The position numbers were made by a program, and so were the translations under genes. This document shows, piece by piece, positions 13,830 to 16,424 of a DNA stretch of 16,424 nucleotides. Location: assembly GCA_045642025.1 (NCBI GenBank), contig JAZUIB010000027.1:1-16424 (forward strand), read 5' to 3'. A model generated the notes under the pieces. It saw only the letters and a list, made by a program, of their open reading frames with translations. It had not been told where the DNA came from and made no database searches. Every line of letters begins with the position of its first letter. Within the stretch, counting starts at the first letter, position 1. This DNA is from Equadaptatus sp045642025 (lineage in GTDB: Bacteria > Synergistota > Synergistia > Synergistales > Synergistaceae).

Positions 13830-14435
13830 TTGGCACTTCCAAACGCTGTACAAAAACTTATAAAGCTCTGGAGCGCGCTGCCTGGCATCGGCGAAAAAAG
13901 CGCACGCCGGATGGTGTTTTATCTGCTCTCAAAAGATGCCTCATGGATAGCGGAATTTGCAGAGTCAGCGCGTCAGCTGGCAGAAACAATACAGCACTGC
14001 TCGCAGTGTGGTGGAATAACAGACTGCGACCCCTGCTCAATCTGCACAGACCCAATGCGCGACAGAAAAGTAATATGCGTTGTCGAAACCGACGAAGACT
14101 GTGTCGCAATAGAGCAGTCCGGCATATACAACGGACTGTATCATGTGCTGGGCGGCCGCTGTTCGCCGCTTGACGACCAGGAAATTCCCGAAGAAAGTCT
14201 TGAAAAACTCAAAAACAGAATTAGCACGCTCAATGTAAAAGAACTTATTATTGCGACAACTCCGCGCATTGAAGGCGATATGACAGCCTACACGGTGCAG
14301 AATGCGGTGAAGAACACCGGCGTCAAAATATCACGTCTCTCATACGGACTGCCTGTAGGCGGAAGCATAGGCTTTGCAGACAGAGTAACGCTGCATCTTG
14401 CTCTTGAGTCTCGCAGGGAAATGACAGAGGATTAA
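13830..14435 (+). CDS. recR: Recombination mediator protein RecR
   Basis: Works with RecF/RecO to load RecA on gapped DNA. The 201 residues have the normal layout: a helix-hairpin-helix at 16-34 (A-LPGIG-E-K-S-A), a four-cysteine zinc finger (C57, C60, C69, C72), and the Toprim domain from about 79 (VICVVE-x-D-x-D). The C-terminal part opens G-L-P-V-G-G-S-I-G. The start must be TTG 13830: an in-frame TAA lies at 13818-13820 and no other start codon fits. No clear ribosome site is close to it, so translation is probably coupled to ybaB, whose stop lies 4 nt before. Confidence 0.94.
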   Translation: MALPNAVQKLIKLWSALPGIGEKSARRMVFYLLSKDASWIAEFAESARQLAETIQHCSQCGGITDCDPCSICTDPMRDRKVICVVETDEDCVAIEQSGIYNGLYHVLGGRCSPLDDQEIPEESLEKLKNRISTLNVKELIIATTPRIEGDMTAYTVQNAVKNTGVKISRLSYGLPVGGSIGFADRVTLHLALESRREMTED

Positions 14436-14437
14436 AA

Positions 14438-15592
14438 ATGACTGACAAAAAATGGTCTTTTATAATAGCGGCAGGAGGACACGGAAGCAGACTGGGAGGA
14501 GAAGCCAAGCAATTTCGCGTGCTCGGCGGAATTCCTGTTTGGCAGTGGTCATTTGCCGTTGCGGAAGAGTTGCTTGACGAAGGCAGAATATCAGAAATAA
14601 TTGTAGTGCTCTCTGCAGAAATGAGCGAGCTTGCAGAGAAATTAAACAGAATACCAAGCGTAAAAACTGCCCAGGCTGGGACAGAACGTTCACAATCGGT
14701 TCTCAGCGGCCTAAAAGCATGCGAGGGAGATTATGTGCTGATACATGATGCCGCCCGCCCGTTCATCACGAAAGACTTATGTCTCAGAATAATGGCAGAA
14801 ACAGAAAAGTGCGGCGCGGCAATACCGCTGCTTCCGATTACTGATTCAATAAAATTTATAGACCAAAACGGTATGACAGCCGCAGACAGGTCAAAATATT
14901 TTAAAACACAGACCCCTCAGGCATTTGAACGCAAAAAACTGCTCATGCTGGTTGAAGACGGAAAACTTGCCACAGATGAAGCGACAACGTGGCTTGAAGC
15001 AGGATACAAAACAGCAGAGGTTCGCGGAGAAGAGTGCAATTTTAAAATTACCACGCCGTACGACTGGCTTATGGCGTCAAATTTTGCCGCAGGCGCAAAA
15101 GAAATCCGTACAGGCCACGGCTACGACATACATCCGCTTGCTGCCGGCAGAAAACTCATACTTGCAGGAATAGAAATAGAAAATTCACCTCTTGGACTTG
15201 ACGGACATTCCGATGCAGACGTAATCACCCACACAGTTATGGATGCCTTGCTAGGTGCTGCGGGGTTGCCGGATATCGGTACGCTTTTTCCTGCCTCGGA
15301 CAACACATACAAAAACGCTGACAGTATAAAACTGCTTGAAAAAGTAGTTGCGCTCATACATGAAAACGGCTGGAAAATTGACTGGGTTGATGCAACATTA
15401 AACGCGCAAATTCCCAAACTTGGTGGTATCATAAACAAATTAACAATGAATCTCGGCCGATACATATCCGATGACGGGAGTCAACGCTTCAGCCTCAAGG
15501 TAAAATCAGGTGAAAAATGCGGCTCAGTTGGTCGTTGCGAATGTATGATATGCCACGCGGTTGCTACACTGTCAAGAATAAAAAAGTTTTAA
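14438..15592 (+). CDS. ispDF: Bifunctional IspD/IspF isoprenoid enzyme
   Basis: Two non-consecutive steps of the MEP pathway in one 384-residue chain. IspD (about 1-221) makes CDP-methylerythritol from MEP and CTP: IIAAGGHGSRLG (9-20), K-Q-F (24-26), HDAARPF (103-109), ITDSIK (134-139), TQTPQAF (157-163). IspF (about 225-384) cyclises the phosphorylated product to the 2,4-cyclodiphosphate: GHGYDIHPL (226-234) with metal ligands D230 and H232, D-GHSDADV-x-x-H (255-265) with H265, and GAAGLPDIGTLFP (273-285). IspF ends normally with S-G-E-K-C-G and E-C-M-I-C-H-A-V. Such fusions are known in several lineages, for example Campylobacter. The start is 2 nt after the recR stop. Confidence 0.96.
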   Translation: MTDKKWSFIIAAGGHGSRLGGEAKQFRVLGGIPVWQWSFAVAEELLDEGRISEIIVVLSAEMSELAEKLNRIPSVKTAQAGTERSQSVLSGLKACEGDYVLIHDAARPFITKDLCLRIMAETEKCGAAIPLLPITDSIKFIDQNGMTAADRSKYFKTQTPQAFERKKLLMLVEDGKLATDEATTWLEAGYKTAEVRGEECNFKITTPYDWLMASNFAAGAKEIRTGHGYDIHPLAAGRKLILAGIEIENSPLGLDGHSDADVITHTVMDALLGAAGLPDIGTLFPASDNTYKNADSIKLLEKVVALIHENGWKIDWVDATLNAQIPKLGGIINKLTMNLGRYISDDGSQRFSLKVKSGEKCGSVGRCECMICHAVATLSRIKKF

Positions 15593-15634
15593 ACATAAAC
15601 ATAAAATTAAACATATTAAACTGGGGGTCAGACA

Positions 15635-16424
15635 ATGGCAAACACAGCATCAAAAAAGTTCGTTGACTACAGCGGATTTACCTTCGACGACGTGCTTCTT
15701 GTACCTGCGTACAGCGAAACACTTCCTGCAGACGCGGATCTCACGACATACCTCACACCGCAGATTAAACTTAACATACCTATCTGCAGTGCGGCAATGG
15801 ACACTGTCACAGAAGCACAGCTTGCAATAGCTCTTGCGCGCGAGGGCGGCATAGGCATTCTGCACCGCAATATCCCCTTTGACCTTCAGGCAGCAGAAGT
15901 AGACAAGGTCAAACGCTCAGAATCAGGCGTAATCGTTGACCCGTTCTATCTCAAACCAGAAGACTCAGTACGTCAGGCAGTAGACCTCATGGCGCACTAT
16001 CATATATCCGGAGTCCCTATAGTTGACGAAAAAGTCAAGCTTGTCGGCATAATCACAAACCGTGACCTTCGTTTCGTAACAAACCTTGACCAGCCGATCA
16101 AAGACGTTATGACAAAAGGAAAACTCATTACGGCACCGGAAGGTACAACACTTGCGCAGGCAAAAGACATCCTCATGCACCAAAAAGTTGAAAAACTTCC
16201 TATAGTTGATAAAAAAGGCAAACTCACCGGGCTTATCACAATAAAAGACATTCTCAAGGCAAAAGAATTCCCGAACGCGGCAAAAGACTCAAGAGGTCGA
16301 CTACTAATAGGCGCTGCAATCGGTGTAGGAAAAGACGCGGTTGACCGCGCGGACGCGCTCATCAACGCTGGAGTTGATACTATAATCGTTGACACTGCGC
16401 ATGGACACTCAAAAATGGTCGTTG
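15635..16424 (+). CDS. guaB: IMP dehydrogenase, cut by window end
   Basis: Oxidises IMP to XMP, the first committed step of guanine nucleotide synthesis. The first 263 codons are present; the frame is open to the window edge. ATG 15635 has GGGGGT at 15623-15628 upstream. The catalytic barrel opens F-T-F-D-D-V-L-L-V-P and S-A-A-M-D-T-V-T. Two CBS repeats follow (about 92-205), with I-S-G-V-P-I-V-D and V-E-K-L-P-I-V-D; these bind regulatory nucleotides. Then the barrel resumes with G-A-A-I-G-V. The catalytic cysteine lies beyond the window. The 42-bp AT-rich gap after ispDF has no terminator, so guaB is probably read from the same operon. The coding strand is notably C/A-rich at third positions. 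Confidence 0.95.
   Translation, partial: MANTASKKFVDYSGFTFDDVLLVPAYSETLPADADLTTYLTPQIKLNIPICSAAMDTVTEAQLAIALAREGGIGILHRNIPFDLQAAEVDKVKRSESGVIVDPFYLKPEDSVRQAVDLMAHYHISGVPIVDEKVKLVGIITNRDLRFVTNLDQPIKDVMTKGKLITAPEGTTLAQAKDILMHQKVEKLPIVDKKGKLTGLITIKDILKAKEFPNAAKDSRGRLLIGAAIGVGKDAVDRADALINAGVDTIIVDTAHGHSKMVV

Noticed and set aside
15593..15634. Terminator or promoter between ispDF and guaB
   Set aside because: AT-rich but no hairpin and no paired -35/-10 boxes; read-through from ispDF is more likely.

Overview
The window reads as the chromosome of an anaerobic-type diderm bacterium of moderate GC. Synergistota is my best guess, because of the fused ispDF gene, the exported Sel1/LprI-type proteins and the housekeeping gene order, but this is inference and cannot be proved from the window alone.

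Layout. (1) Positions 1-1022 hold no convincing protein gene. They form a mosaic of short repeats: three arrays with a 7-bp period and several members of a palindromic repeat with a GTCATTCCGCAC core. A compact minus-strand RNA unit also lies here, with a near-consensus promoter over a perfect palindrome, a folded body of about 82 nt and an intrinsic terminator. (2) Positions 1023-2772 hold two AT-rich genes for exported proteins (Sel1 repeats plus an LprI-like domain; a small adhesin-E-like protein), closed by a terminator. (3) Positions 2785-3911 hold an antitoxin/Fic toxin pair bracketed by two direct copies of the last 79 bp of cysS. The outer copy is a decayed remnant with a stop codon; the inner one is the working 3' end of cysS. 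(4) cysS (minus) is divergent from a tight plus-strand operon uvrC-ribD-ribE-ribBA-ribH-serS, with overlaps at uvrC/ribD, ribD/ribE and ribH/serS, ended by a strong terminator. It links DNA repair, the whole riboflavin pathway core and seryl-tRNA charging. (5) A promoter at about 11712-11740 starts a second plus-strand operon: a membrane glycosyltransferase fusion, ybaB, recR, ispDF and guaB (cut by the window end).

Most notable: the Fic module inserted at the 3' end of cysS with a duplicated gene end; matching departures from the classic Fic/antitoxin motifs in both partners; a fusion of a catalytically degenerate MraY/WecA-like membrane domain to a TagA/WecG glycosyltransferase; a UvrC lacking about 120 residues between its UVR and endonuclease parts; the small minus-strand RNA unit; and a change of strand composition along the window that is independent of gene direction.
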